A stretch of DNA of 64,000 nucleotides, taken from the NCBI GenBank assembly GCA_019420345.1, contig JAHZHI010000026.1, positions 12,331 to 76,330 on the forward strand, written 5' to 3'. This DNA is from Peptococcaceae bacterium. Its GTDB lineage: Bacteria; Bacillota; Peptococcia; Peptococcales; Peptococcaceae. Position 1 is the first letter of the stretch. Each line of letters opens with the position of its first letter. Both the position numbers and the translations under genes were made by a program. Of this stretch, positions 1 through 7,676 are shown one piece after another. Below the pieces are notes generated by a model. That model searched no databases, was not told the origin of the DNA, and saw only the letters and a program-made list of their open reading frames with translations.

Positions 1-174
1 GCCAAGCCGCTCGCTATTGGTGATAAGCTGGTTTTTGACGACATGGCGCTTTACACCATGGTTAAAACCAACACCTTCAATGGCATGCCGCTGCCAAGCA
101 TCTATCGCGGCAGGGCCGGCAGCTGGCAGCTGGTACGCAGTTTTGGCTACGACGATTTCAAGAGCAGATTGTAA
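1..174 (+). CDS. nspC: carboxynorspermidine decarboxylase, C-terminal end (partial)
   Basis: The first 57 codons read open from base 1 to a TAA at 172-174, so this is the 3' end of a gene that begins outside the window. The visible residues (GDKLVFDDMALYTMVKTNTF, then PLPSIYRG) match the C-terminal strand region of the PLP-dependent fold-III decarboxylase family, closest to carboxynorspermidine/carboxyspermidine decarboxylase, the last step of the alternative spermidine/norspermidine pathway. The catalytic lysine and most of the barrel are off the window. It is followed 22 bp later by a GNAT gene on the same strand. Identification rests on recalled family motifs; a diaminopimelate decarboxylase-like relative is the main alternative. 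Confidence 0.72.
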   Translation, partial: AKPLAIGDKLVFDDMALYTMVKTNTFNGMPLPSIYRGRAGSWQLVRSFGYDDFKSRL

Positions 175-196
175 AAGCAAGGCGAGGTGATCGCTG

Positions 197-721
197 ATGG
201 AAAACAATGCGCCCGAACGTTTTCAGATACGCAGCTTGCGTGCAGAAGAAACACCGATGCTGGAAAACTTTCTTTATGAAGCCATCTTCATTCCGGAAGG
301 CGTCACACCGCCGCCGCGCAGCATTGTCCGCGATCCGTCTCTTTCATGCTACATCGACGCCTTTGGCAGCGGTGTCTGCGACCACGCACTGGTGGCTGTG
401 CTCTCAGATGGTACAGTCACAGGCGCTGTTTGGACGCGCCTGCTCGCTGACCATGCACCCTTCACCAGCGATGTACCAACCTTGGCCATCGCTGTACTGC
501 CAGCGCATCGCGGCCAAGGCATCGGCACCGCGCTGCTCCACGCCATGCTGCACGAACTTGCCTGTCACGGCTGGCGGCGTGCTGCACTCTCCGTGCAAAA
601 AGCAAATCCAGCCCTGCGCCTTTACCAACGCGCAGGCTGCACCATTGTCCAGGACAACGGCGAAGAACTTGTCATGGTTTGTGACACGAAATCATGCCAT
701 GAAACGACAAACGACCAATGA
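197..721 (+). CDS. GNAT family N-acetyltransferase
   Basis: A 174-residue protein with a single GNAT fold. The acetyl-CoA pyrophosphate-binding loop is visible as RGQGIGTALL at about residues 105-114, preceded by the usual strand (TLAIAVLPAHRG) and followed by the motif-B region (LSVQKANPALRLYQRAGC). These residues support acetyl-CoA-dependent acylation, but nothing identifies the acceptor. The start ATG at 197 lies just after an AGGCGAGGTGAT stretch that can act as the ribosome-binding site. The gene is 22 bp downstream of nspC and probably shares its transcript, so a polyamine or amino-acid acceptor is conceivable but unproven. The stop codon lies inside the following terminator stem. Confidence 0.85.
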   Translation: MENNAPERFQIRSLRAEETPMLENFLYEAIFIPEGVTPPPRSIVRDPSLSCYIDAFGSGVCDHALVAVLSDGTVTGAVWTRLLADHAPFTSDVPTLAIAVLPAHRGQGIGTALLHAMLHELACHGWRRAALSVQKANPALRLYQRAGCTIVQDNGEELVMVCDTKSCHETTNDQ

Positions 722-745
722 TCGGCGATCATTGGTCGTTTTTTT
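711..745 (+). terminator. intrinsic terminator after the GNAT gene
   Basis: Perfect 13-bp stem, ACGACCAATGATC (711-723) against 727-739, with a 3-nt loop and a run of seven T. It overlaps the last codons and stop of the acetyltransferase gene. Confidence 0.93.
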
Positions 746-784
746 ATGACTGAGGATTTTTGTAATGGCAGGAAGCGGATACGG

Positions 785-810
785 TATAATAGAAAGAAAA
801 ATTTGGAGGT
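785..810 (+). promoter_or_regulatory. -10 element and ribosome-binding site of the recombinase gene
   Basis: A consensus TATAAT lies at 785-790 and a strong GGAGGT at 805-810, 6 nt before the ATG at 817. No good -35 hexamer is seen at 16-18 bp. Because a terminator sits just upstream, this is the likely start of a new transcript that reads through the recombinase gene toward the downstream inverted-repeat segment. Confidence 0.6.
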
Positions 811-816
811 CTTTAC

Positions 817-1662
817 ATGTCATCAACCACCATCACACATTCCTCCCTTGCCGCCTATGCAAATTATCTACAAATGGAAGAACGCAGCGTTGGCACTGTG
901 GACAATTATTTGCGCAGTCTTCGTACTTTTGTCAAGTGGCTGGGTGGTGCTCGGGTTGATAAAGCCGTTGTTGGACAGTGGAAAGAACATCTTCTCGATC
1001 TGGGCTATGCGCCGGTTACCATCAATGCCATGCTGGCAGCGGTCCACAGTTACTTGCATTTTCGTGGTTGGGACCAGTTCCGCGTGCACTACCTGCGTGT
1101 GCAGCGGCGGCTCTTTCGTGATGATGAGCGCGCGCTCAGCCGTGACGAATACATGCGCCTTCTGCGTACAGCTTACAGCAGCGGACAACGGCAGCTGGGG
1201 CTCATCATCGAAACTCTCGGTGCCACAGGCATCCGTGTCTCTGAACTGTCGGCGATCACGGTGGAAGCGGTGCAGAATGGACGTGCAGACATTCGCTTAA
1301 AAGGGAAAATCCGCACCATTCTTATTCCGCACAAATTAAGCCGTAAACTGCAAGCCTATGCGCGCGCAAAAAAAATCACCAGCGGCGCAATCTTTATCAC
1401 CACTGGTGGAAAATCCATCTCACGTTTCAAAATCTGGGCAGCCATGAAACAGCTTGCCAAGCGCAGCGGCGTTGCGCCGGGAAAAGTCTTTCCCCACAAT
1501 CTGCGCCATCTCTTTGCCACTGAATTCTATGCGCACAACCATGATATTGCACGTCTCGCCGACCTGCTCGGCCATTCGTCCATTGAAACCACACGGCTCT
1601 ACTTAGCCGTGCCAGGCAGAAACTGCCTGCGACAATTGGAAAGCCTGCGTCTCATCTTATAA
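817..1662 (+). CDS. tyrosine site-specific recombinase (XerC/D-like)
   Basis: A 281-residue integrase-family recombinase. Residues about 1-95 form the SAM-like core-binding domain. The catalytic domain follows, with the family residues visible in order: Arg140 (GATGIRVSEL), Lys164 in the beta-hairpin, His227 and Arg230 (HNLRH), His253 (LGHSS) and nucleophile Tyr262. All six are present, so the enzyme should cut and rejoin DNA through a 3'-phosphotyrosyl link. The length fits XerC/D and RecV-type invertases better than phage integrases with extra arm-binding domains. Its stop codon touches the left copy of an 18-bp inverted repeat whose partner lies 254 bp away, which makes this repeat pair its most obvious substrate. 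Large adhesin-like genes follow on the same strand. A housekeeping XerC/D role cannot be excluded. Confidence 0.92.
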   Translation: MSSTTITHSSLAAYANYLQMEERSVGTVDNYLRSLRTFVKWLGGARVDKAVVGQWKEHLLDLGYAPVTINAMLAAVHSYLHFRGWDQFRVHYLRVQRRLFRDDERALSRDEYMRLLRTAYSSGQRQLGLIIETLGATGIRVSELSAITVEAVQNGRADIRLKGKIRTILIPHKLSRKLQAYARAKKITSGAIFITTGGKSISRFKIWAAMKQLAKRSGVAPGKVFPHNLRHLFATEFYAHNHDIARLADLLGHSSIETTRLYLAVPGRNCLRQLESLRLIL

Positions 1663-1699
1663 CAAAATCAACATTTTGTTACGAAAGCAGACGCTTACG

Positions 1700-1745
1700 A
1701 TAATCATTCATAGTGATTATAACATGGGAATATAGCCGCGCGCAA
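1700..1745 (-). promoter_or_regulatory. leftward promoter candidate overlapping a palindrome
   Basis: On the minus strand, TTGCGC (1740-1745) and TATAAT (1716-1721) are separated by 18 bp. The -10 overlaps a 7-bp dyad, ATAATCA/TGATTAT (1700-1706 and 1714-1720), that could be an operator. In the present orientation it points away from the zinc-ribbon and SLH genes; inversion of the segment would point it toward them. Confidence 0.4.
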
Positions 1746-1795
1746 TCTGTGATTGAAATTTTGCGTACAACAAACAGGGGCCTTGCGAACGACGG

Positions 1796-1824
1796 TTAAG
1801 ACCCCTTTTATTGATGCGTATAAT
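1796..1824 (+). promoter_or_regulatory. rightward promoter candidate inside the inverted-repeat segment
   Basis: TTAAGA (1796-1801), a 17-bp spacer and a consensus TATAAT (1819-1824). A transcript from here would run into the terminator at 1923-1964 before reaching the zinc-ribbon gene. The -35 is weak, so this is tentative. Confidence 0.35.
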
Positions 1825-1922
1825 TATGTAGAAAAGGATAACTTGGACACCATTCACGATCATCTATGCTTGCTTGAGTTCATTTATCACACTAAAAGTT
1901 AACAGAGAAAGGATGCCGAAGG

Positions 1923-1964
1923 AAAGCCCTCGCACAAAATGTTGATTTTGTGCGAGGGCTTTTT
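1923..1964 (+). terminator. strong intrinsic terminator built around the right inverted repeat
   Basis: The stem pairs 1923-1940 with 1945-1962 (18 bp, loop GTTG) and ends in a T run. The inner 7 bp of each arm come from the 18-bp repeat. The outer GC-rich CCCTCGC/GCGAGGG pairs come half from inside and half from outside the bounded segment. It stands only 28 bp before the zinc-ribbon start codon, where it would stop leader transcripts. Confidence 0.85.
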
Positions 1965-1991
1965 GTGTTGTGGAAGAGGTGAGAGCGCATC

Positions 1992-3071
1992 ATGCGAGAA
2001 ACATTGGCAGCGTTTTGCCAACGCACGAACAAAGAGGCACTTTTAGCAGAGTGGGACCCAGTGCGTAACCAGCCCCTTACGCCGGACACTATTTCTTACG
2101 GCAGCAAAAAGCATGTCTGGTGGCGCTGCGCTAATGGGCACCATTGGCAGGCAGCTGTTCATACCAGGACTGGCAGCGGCACTGCCTGTCCTTACTGCTC
2201 AGGAAGGTACGCCATACCCGGCGAAACCGATTTGGCCAGTCAATACCCCGACATTGCGCGTCAGTGGCATCCCACAAAAAACGGCAGCCTTACCCCCGAC
2301 CACGTACTGCCCGGCAGCCATCGCATCGTTTGGTGGCGCTGTGAGCAGGGGCACGAATGGCAGGCACAAATAAAATCCCGCGTCAATGGTGCTGGCTGCC
2401 CGATCTGTGCCAACAAACAAGTGCAGATCGGTGATAACGACCTGCAAAGCCTTTATCCAGACTTGGCGCGCCAGTGGCATCCCACCAAAAATGGCACTCT
2501 AACGCCAGCCGATGTCGTCCCCGGCACCCGCCGAAAAGTCTGGTGGCAATGTGACAAGGGTCATGAATGGCAAGCCAGCGTTGCCAGCCGTGTCAATGGC
2601 AGCGGCTGCCCCATCTGTGCAGGAAAAATCGTTGTTCCAGGTGACAACGATCTGGCCAGTCAATACCCTGACATTGCGCGCCAGTGGCACCCAACAAAAA
2701 ACGGCGCCCTCACGCCGGAACACGTCGCCCCAGCCAGCAATCGCAAAGTCTGGTGGCGCTGCGACAAAGGCCACGACTACCAGGCAGTCATCGCCAGCCG
2801 CACCCAGCGCGGCGGCGGCTGCCCCTACTGTGCCAATAAGAAAGTGCTGGCAGGGTTCAACGACCTCGCCACCCTGGAACCCGACGTCGCCAAGGAATGG
2901 CACCCCACCAAAAATGGCAGCCTCACCCCGCAGGACGTCACCCCTGGTAGCAGAAAACGCGTGTGGTGGCGCTGTAGCGCAGGCCACGAATGGCAGGCTG
3001 TCATCTACAGCCGCACTGGCAGCCAACATTGCGGTTGTCCGGTGTGTGCAGGGAAACGAGGAAAAAGCTAA
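1992..3071 (+). CDS. tandem zinc-ribbon (treble-clef) repeat protein, five repeats
   Basis: A 359-residue protein made almost entirely of five repeats of about 68 residues. Each carries YPD(I/L)A-x-QWHPTKNG-x-LTP, then VWW(R/Q)C-x(2)GH-x-(W/Y)QA, then GCP-x-C. The C-x-x-GH and CP-x-C pairs would form one zinc site per repeat, as in the probable zinc-ribbon (DUF4379) family. No enzymatic domain or signal peptide is seen, although related repeats elsewhere accompany nuclease-like domains. Nucleic-acid or protein binding is inferred only. The ATG at 1992 follows GAGGTGAG. It sits between a switch-like terminator and the first SLH gene, 24 bp upstream of the latter, so it is probably co-transcribed with it. 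The repeats are also visible at DNA level, so copy number may vary. Confidence 0.85.
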   Translation: MRETLAAFCQRTNKEALLAEWDPVRNQPLTPDTISYGSKKHVWWRCANGHHWQAAVHTRTGSGTACPYCSGRYAIPGETDLASQYPDIARQWHPTKNGSLTPDHVLPGSHRIVWWRCEQGHEWQAQIKSRVNGAGCPICANKQVQIGDNDLQSLYPDLARQWHPTKNGTLTPADVVPGTRRKVWWQCDKGHEWQASVASRVNGSGCPICAGKIVVPGDNDLASQYPDIARQWHPTKNGALTPEHVAPASNRKVWWRCDKGHDYQAVIASRTQRGGGCPYCANKKVLAGFNDLATLEPDVAKEWHPTKNGSLTPQDVTPGSRKRVWWRCSAGHEWQAVIYSRTGSQHCGCPVCAGKRGKS

Positions 3072-3095
3072 GGGGAAATTTAAAGGAGAGTCTAT

Positions 3096-6000
3096 ATGAG
3101 TAAAGTAAAAAAATGGGTTGCATTTATAGTGACGGTTTGTCTATTAACAACCATCATGCCTACGGCTGTTCTTGCCGATTCCACAATACAATCAAAAGGA
3201 ACAGTGGAACAATATGTTGTTAACTCAAGGGATGAGTTAAACTATGCTTTACAAAAAATAAGTGAAATGGAAGGAGAAAATGCAGAAATCATACTTTCAG
3301 CCAATATTACCTTGTCAGATGAAATATTCGGAGTGAAAGGAAAACACATTACCGTATCCAGCAGTGGTACTTCCCAATATACTCTTTCTTCGGGTGATAA
3401 TGATATTTATTTGACTGGTGATGTAACGTTCGAGAACGTAAAGATTAAAGCACAAAGTTTTTTTGCTCAAGGATACACTGTTGAATTTGGCGAGAATTAT
3501 ACCGGTACTGGCTTAAGATTATATGGGGGATCTGATAAAGATTTAAATTTAACAACTAATGGTGATGAAGATGACAGTACACATATCATCATTAGAAATG
3601 GCTCTTTTGTTTCAATCGTAGGTGGAAATAAAGACACATTTGATCAGGGTGAATATCATGAATATGCAGACTGGAGTGATCCTGAAACTAACATTCATAC
3701 GACACTTACTGGAAATGTAAAAATAGATATTTACGGTGGATGTTGGGGATACGGTTATAATATAGATGTTGGTGACACATGTTGTAACACAGGTGTCACC
3801 CCAGTAAGACTTTATGGCGGTGGCCTTGGGAGTGACACCGTTGGTGATATTACTATCAATGTTTATGATGTGGATACTGCTGCCAAATATAATGATAATA
3901 TTGTAGGTGGCGGTTTTGGCATGGCTGGCGGCGAGGATGATACAACTGTCGATAATGATGCAATTAAGCATACAGGTGTAGTATATGGTAATGTAAATCT
4001 TAACTTGCTTGGTGGTTATATTGCACCATTTTATGGCGGTGGTTATCATGGCGGAAGTGCTTTTAAGCCATCTCTGAATGTTACCTGGGAAAGATTCAAT
4101 CAGTCGAAATATCATCGTGACAAGGTAGGGGTTGTAACTGGTGATGTCAACGTCGTTATGGGTGGAGATATGACATTGTGCCAAAATACTGCAGAAGCCT
4201 GGGGCGGATCATATGCGTCGACCATTGGCGGAGACTTGAACGTTACTATTAAGGATAATGCAAAATTGGCTGCAAAGTATGCAATGAATAATGGCGGGGC
4301 ACCAACCCCTCAGAATATGGATGAATTGGTTAATAAATATGAACAATATTATGATAATAGATATAATTGTTTCTACATTACAGGTCAATATGACATTGTT
4401 AAAGGAAATGCCATTCTCAATATTGAAGGGGGGTATGTTTGGAAAATTGAGGGCACTGCGCTGAGAGAGTCTGGTAGTGAGTTAGTCGGGGTAAAAACTA
4501 CTGAGGTATGTGGCAGTATGGATATCAATATTTCTGGTGGCATGGTGAATGATCTGTGGGGTGACTACTATGGACAATCCATTATAAACGAAGGAATAAA
4601 TGTCAATATGACTGGTGGAGAAGTCAGTTCGTTAAGCGCTTATGATGGACGCAATGATACATTATCATCTGGCAGTCAGGTATCCGTAGATATCAGTGGA
4701 GGAACCGTTTATGCTTTATATGGAAATCATTATCAAATGCCAAAAGGCGTAACATCATCTTTGACTTTGGATTCCACAAATGAGTTGGAAGATAATACGT
4801 TGAATATTGGTTACATTGACGGCTTTAACTCTATTGCAGTTAAGGAAAATGCCAATGTATTAATTGATGCGGTTCCTGTTGTGCAGACAATTTTTGGTAT
4901 GTCAGCTGGAAGTTTTGGTGAAGATAGTGATTTACCGTTCTATGAAAATATAGTTGATCTTAATATTGAAAAAGATGCTATTCTTACAACATGCAAAAAT
5001 AAAACAGAAATTAGTGGAAACTTGACTAATACAAACGGAACATGGATTGCAAACGGAAAGACTACTATTGGAGGCAATGCCGACTCTTCTGGAGGTAAGA
5101 TTTTCTTCAAGGAACCATCTGTTGTTCAAGGAAATGCTTATTGGGATGACACATTATTATGTTTGCCAGTAGTACAAAATGGTTCTAATTATGATGGCAC
5201 AACCAATACAGATATTGCCCTTACTGTTAACGGACTTTCAACAGGAACAGCAAAGGTACGAACTGTCAATAAAGAAAACCATACACAAGCAGTTACACCA
5301 ACAGTTGGCGAAAACTATGTGTTATCTAAGAAAAATGAAGATAACCCTCAAGAATCTGTATATACTCTGGAAAATGAGGATGCAATTTCTGATGGATTGT
5401 ATTTGAAACGGGTTAATGATCCTGCAAATGAACAAAATAACTTTATGTGGCAGGTCGCCAAAGATGAACGAATTTCCATTAAGCCTGCCAATGTCACCAT
5501 CTATATGGGCGGTGACGGCTATGAAGGTACTGTAGATGCGGATGGTCAACTTATTACGGGTTCTGATCAGATCAAAAAGAATGGCTTCCCAGAGCCAGGA
5601 TTTTTGATCACCTTGCCAGATTCATTAAAGAACTTGGACCCCGAAAAACTCTATCTTCAATACAAAGATGGAGATAACACGCATCAGTGGAAATTTGAAA
5701 AATATGGATCAGGCAATCATAACGTGTATCGCATTGTTCCAGTTGAAGGGACAGAGCAACAAGCTGTGCGGATGCAGTTTACCAGAACATTGGATGACGA
5801 ACAAACAGAAACCGTAACGAATGACAACTTTGATGTAGCAAAGTACATCAATGAAACCCTTACCATGAAAGTTTATGGGGAAGGCATCGAGTCAGATAAG
5901 GTTCATTTTGTGTACGATTCAAATAATAATGGCATAGATAACGGTGACCAAACCTATGATATTGCTATTCAAGACGGCACGCTCACTGTGCGCGGGACAA

Positions 6001-7364
6001 CTAGTGCGGTTCAGACAGCGCCCGTTAACGAAAAAGATTCTTTTACAGCAACAAAAGATCAACCAGGGATCACTGCACCAGAAGGTACGACCTATACCAT
6101 CAATGGATCAGAGGTACAGGTAGATGATACCACTGGAATTTCTCTCCTCTTTGATAACATCATCGATAGCAATGCCGGAGATGAAAATGCAACCTACACC
6201 GATCTGCTGAAAGCAAAAGTAGACGAAACTCTTGGCGGTGGCGATGAAAATCGTCAGTACGAGTATAAATATCTGGATCTTGTCGATACGCACAACGGCA
6301 ATGCCTGGGTTGCAGCCAACAAGGCAGTAACCGTTTACTGGCCATTGCCAGAGGGTGCAGATGCCGACGCTGACTTTACACTTTTGCATTTCCAAGATCT
6401 GCATCGCAGCATGAGTCCAACGGATATTACCAATAAATTGACAGCCGATAATTACACGCCGGAAAAAATTCAAGGCACAGTGGAAGGCGATCACATTGTT
6501 TTCGACGTGCAGCCATACAACAACGGCAGTGGCGGTTTCTCACCATACGTTCTCGTATGGGAAGATGAAAGCGGCGATGGTGGAGATGATGGAGAAGATA
6601 CACCAAGTACACCAGTGACACCACCGGATGGTGACGACACCCCAGATCTGAATACCACCGACCATTTCTCTTACGTTGTTGGTTACGAGGACGGCATGGT
6701 GAAACCTGAAAGGGCCATCACCCGCGCCGAAGTAGCGACGATATTCTATCGCTTGCTGAAAGACGATGTGCGTGCTGAATACTGGACCAAGAGCAACGAT
6801 TTCACCGATGTAGAAGCCGGCGACTGGTACAACACCACAGTTTCCACGCTTAATGCTATGGGCATTGTTACAGGCTACGAAGATGGCAGCTTCAAACCAA
6901 ATGCGCCAATCACCCGTGCTGAATTTGCAGCTATGGCAGTACGTTTCTTTGAAGAAGACAGTGCCATCTACGAAGAAGGCACCTTCAACGATATCGCAGG
7001 CAGTGAGTGGTTTGCCGATGCGGTACAAGCAGCAAAAGACCACAGCATTATCGGGGGTTATCCAGACGGCAGTTTCCAGCCAAATAAAAATATCAGCCGA
7101 GCAGAAGCCTGCTCCATCATCAACCGCACGCTGGACCGTATCCCTGCTGCCGATCATCTGCTGCCAGAAGATCTCATGAAAAATTGGCCGGATAACAACC
7201 CTGGTGATTGGTACTATGCCGACATGCAGGAAGCCACCAATGGCCACGAATACGAATGGATCACCGATAATGGAAAGACCGTTGAAAACTGGACAGGCGA
7301 CCGTGAAGAGATCGACTGGGGAAAGATCGAAGAAGAACTGGAAGCAATGCATGGTGAAAAATAA
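3096..7364 (+). CDS. large secreted SLH-domain surface protein
   Basis: A 1422-residue protein. Residues 1-27 are a Sec signal peptide (KK, hydrophobic core, then AVLA-D). Residues about 30-780 are rich in Gly, Asn and beta-strand-like repeats (NI-x-GG-x-V-x-LYGG), suggesting a parallel beta-helix passenger. A conserved module starts near 792 (SIKPANVTIYMGGDGY). An acidic Pro/Thr/Asp linker lies at about 1155-1185. Three SLH repeats begin near 1188, 1234 and 1296 (VGYEDG, ITRAE, TGYEDGSFKPNAPITRAEF, GGYPDGSFQPNKNISRAEA). SLH repeats bind pyruvylated cell-wall polymers, so the protein should be displayed on the wall. The passenger part is visibly AT-richer than the C-terminal module, which is nearly the same as in the next gene. 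An AAAGGAG site precedes the ATG. Adhesion is inferred; no enzyme motif was seen. Confidence 0.9.
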   Translation: MSKVKKWVAFIVTVCLLTTIMPTAVLADSTIQSKGTVEQYVVNSRDELNYALQKISEMEGENAEIILSANITLSDEIFGVKGKHITVSSSGTSQYTLSSGDNDIYLTGDVTFENVKIKAQSFFAQGYTVEFGENYTGTGLRLYGGSDKDLNLTTNGDEDDSTHIIIRNGSFVSIVGGNKDTFDQGEYHEYADWSDPETNIHTTLTGNVKIDIYGGCWGYGYNIDVGDTCCNTGVTPVRLYGGGLGSDTVGDITINVYDVDTAAKYNDNIVGGGFGMAGGEDDTTVDNDAIKHTGVVYGNVNLNLLGGYIAPFYGGGYHGGSAFKPSLNVTWERFNQSKYHRDKVGVVTGDVNVVMGGDMTLCQNTAEAWGGSYASTIGGDLNVTIKDNAKLAAKYAMNNGGAPTPQNMDELVNKYEQYYDNRYNCFYITGQYDIVKGNAILNIEGGYVWKIEGTALRESGSELVGVKTTEVCGSMDINISGGMVNDLWGDYYGQSIINEGINVNMTGGEVSSLSAYDGRNDTLSSGSQVSVDISGGTVYALYGNHYQMPKGVTSSLTLDSTNELEDNTLNIGYIDGFNSIAVKENANVLIDAVPVVQTIFGMSAGSFGEDSDLPFYENIVDLNIEKDAILTTCKNKTEISGNLTNTNGTWIANGKTTIGGNADSSGGKIFFKEPSVVQGNAYWDDTLLCLPVVQNGSNYDGTTNTDIALTVNGLSTGTAKVRTVNKENHTQAVTPTVGENYVLSKKNEDNPQESVYTLENEDAISDGLYLKRVNDPANEQNNFMWQVAKDERISIKPANVTIYMGGDGYEGTVDADGQLITGSDQIKKNGFPEPGFLITLPDSLKNLDPEKLYLQYKDGDNTHQWKFEKYGSGNHNVYRIVPVEGTEQQAVRMQFTRTLDDEQTETVTNDNFDVAKYINETLTMKVYGEGIESDKVHFVYDSNNNGIDNGDQTYDIAIQDGTLTVRGTTSAVQTAPVNEKDSFTATKDQPGITAPEGTTYTINGSEVQVDDTTGISLLFDNIIDSNAGDENATYTDLLKAKVDETLGGGDENRQYEYKYLDLVDTHNGNAWVAANKAVTVYWPLPEGADADADFTLLHFQDLHRSMSPTDITNKLTADNYTPEKIQGTVEGDHIVFDVQPYNNGSGGFSPYVLVWEDESGDGGDDGEDTPSTPVTPPDGDDTPDLNTTDHFSYVVGYEDGMVKPERAITRAEVATIFYRLLKDDVRAEYWTKSNDFTDVEAGDWYNTTVSTLNAMGIVTGYEDGSFKPNAPITRAEFAAMAVRFFEEDSAIYEEGTFNDIAGSEWFADAVQAAKDHSIIGGYPDGSFQPNKNISRAEACSIINRTLDRIPAADHLLPEDLMKNWPDNNPGDWYYADMQEATNGHEYEWITDNGKTVENWTGDREEIDWGKIEEELEAMHGEK

Positions 7365-7412
7365 GAAAATTACATGTTTGGATATTTGGATAACTGAACA
7401 AGGGAGGAGAAT

Positions 7413-7676
7413 ATGAAAACTCGTTTTTTGGCAGTACTACTCAGTGTGTGTATGCTGTTGCAATTATTGCCAGTAAATGCGTTTGCTGGAACTGGGGAAA
7501 GTGAAATCCCAACAGGTACAGCGAATGTTGTCTATTTAGATGGTGTTAAGGGTGACGATAATAATAATGGTTCTAATGAAGCACAAGCCGTTAAAACATT
7601 TGCAAAAGCAAAAGAATTATTGGCCGTGAATGGAACTATTTATGTAACAGGAACTTGTGACTGTGTCAGGAACTGA
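7413..7676 (+). pseudogene. 5' fragment of frameshifted SLH surface-protein gene (signal peptide part)
   Basis: An 87-codon ORF with a good GGGAGGAG site and a clear signal peptide (MKTRF, hydrophobic core, NAFAG). It then reads into a beta-helix start (YLDGVKGDDNNNGSN) and stops at 7676. The natural continuation (VTVSGTETWSLENYG) is in another frame from 7657. Removing one T from the TT at 7655-7656 joins the two frames smoothly as TGTVTVSGTE. The gene is therefore a single SLH protein of about 1330 residues broken by one inserted base. A sequencing error, a real null allele and programmed slippage are all possible; the TT is too short for typical slippage. Confidence 0.8.

Larger units (their letters stand above)
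1662..1951. repeat. segment bounded by 18-bp inverted repeats, candidate invertible DNA switch
   Basis: ACAAAATCAACATTTTGT at 1662-1679 recurs as its exact reverse complement at 1934-1951 (18 of 18). Each copy is itself a 7-bp dyad around a 4-nt centre, a plausible recombinase-binding core. The 254 bp between hold no convincing ORF. The left copy starts on the last base of the recombinase stop codon, and the right copy is the centre of a strong terminator. Inversion would replace the GC-rich inner flank of that terminator with unrelated sequence. Alternatives are a site bound by another factor, or two unrelated hairpins, but an exact 18-bp match at this distance is unlikely by chance. Confidence 0.6.

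Noticed and set aside
1700..1720. Fur box at ATAATCA/TGATTAT
   Set aside because: It only loosely resembles the Fur consensus and no iron gene is adjacent; kept as a generic dyad.
1777..1811. Intrinsic terminator GGGGCCTT...AAGACCCC inside the inverted-repeat segment
   Set aside because: The stem is interrupted and the tail short; too weak to list as a feature.
2199..3099. Alternative frames over the zinc-ribbon repeats
   Set aside because: They arise from the DNA repeat periodicity; only the frame from 1992 has the Cys/His ligand pattern.
6540..7352. Minus-strand ORFs of 270 and 295 codons opposite the SLH tails (also 10549-11436)
   Set aside because: They are paired shadows of the duplicated SLH module, with no start signals and a low-complexity, unfamiliar protein sequence.
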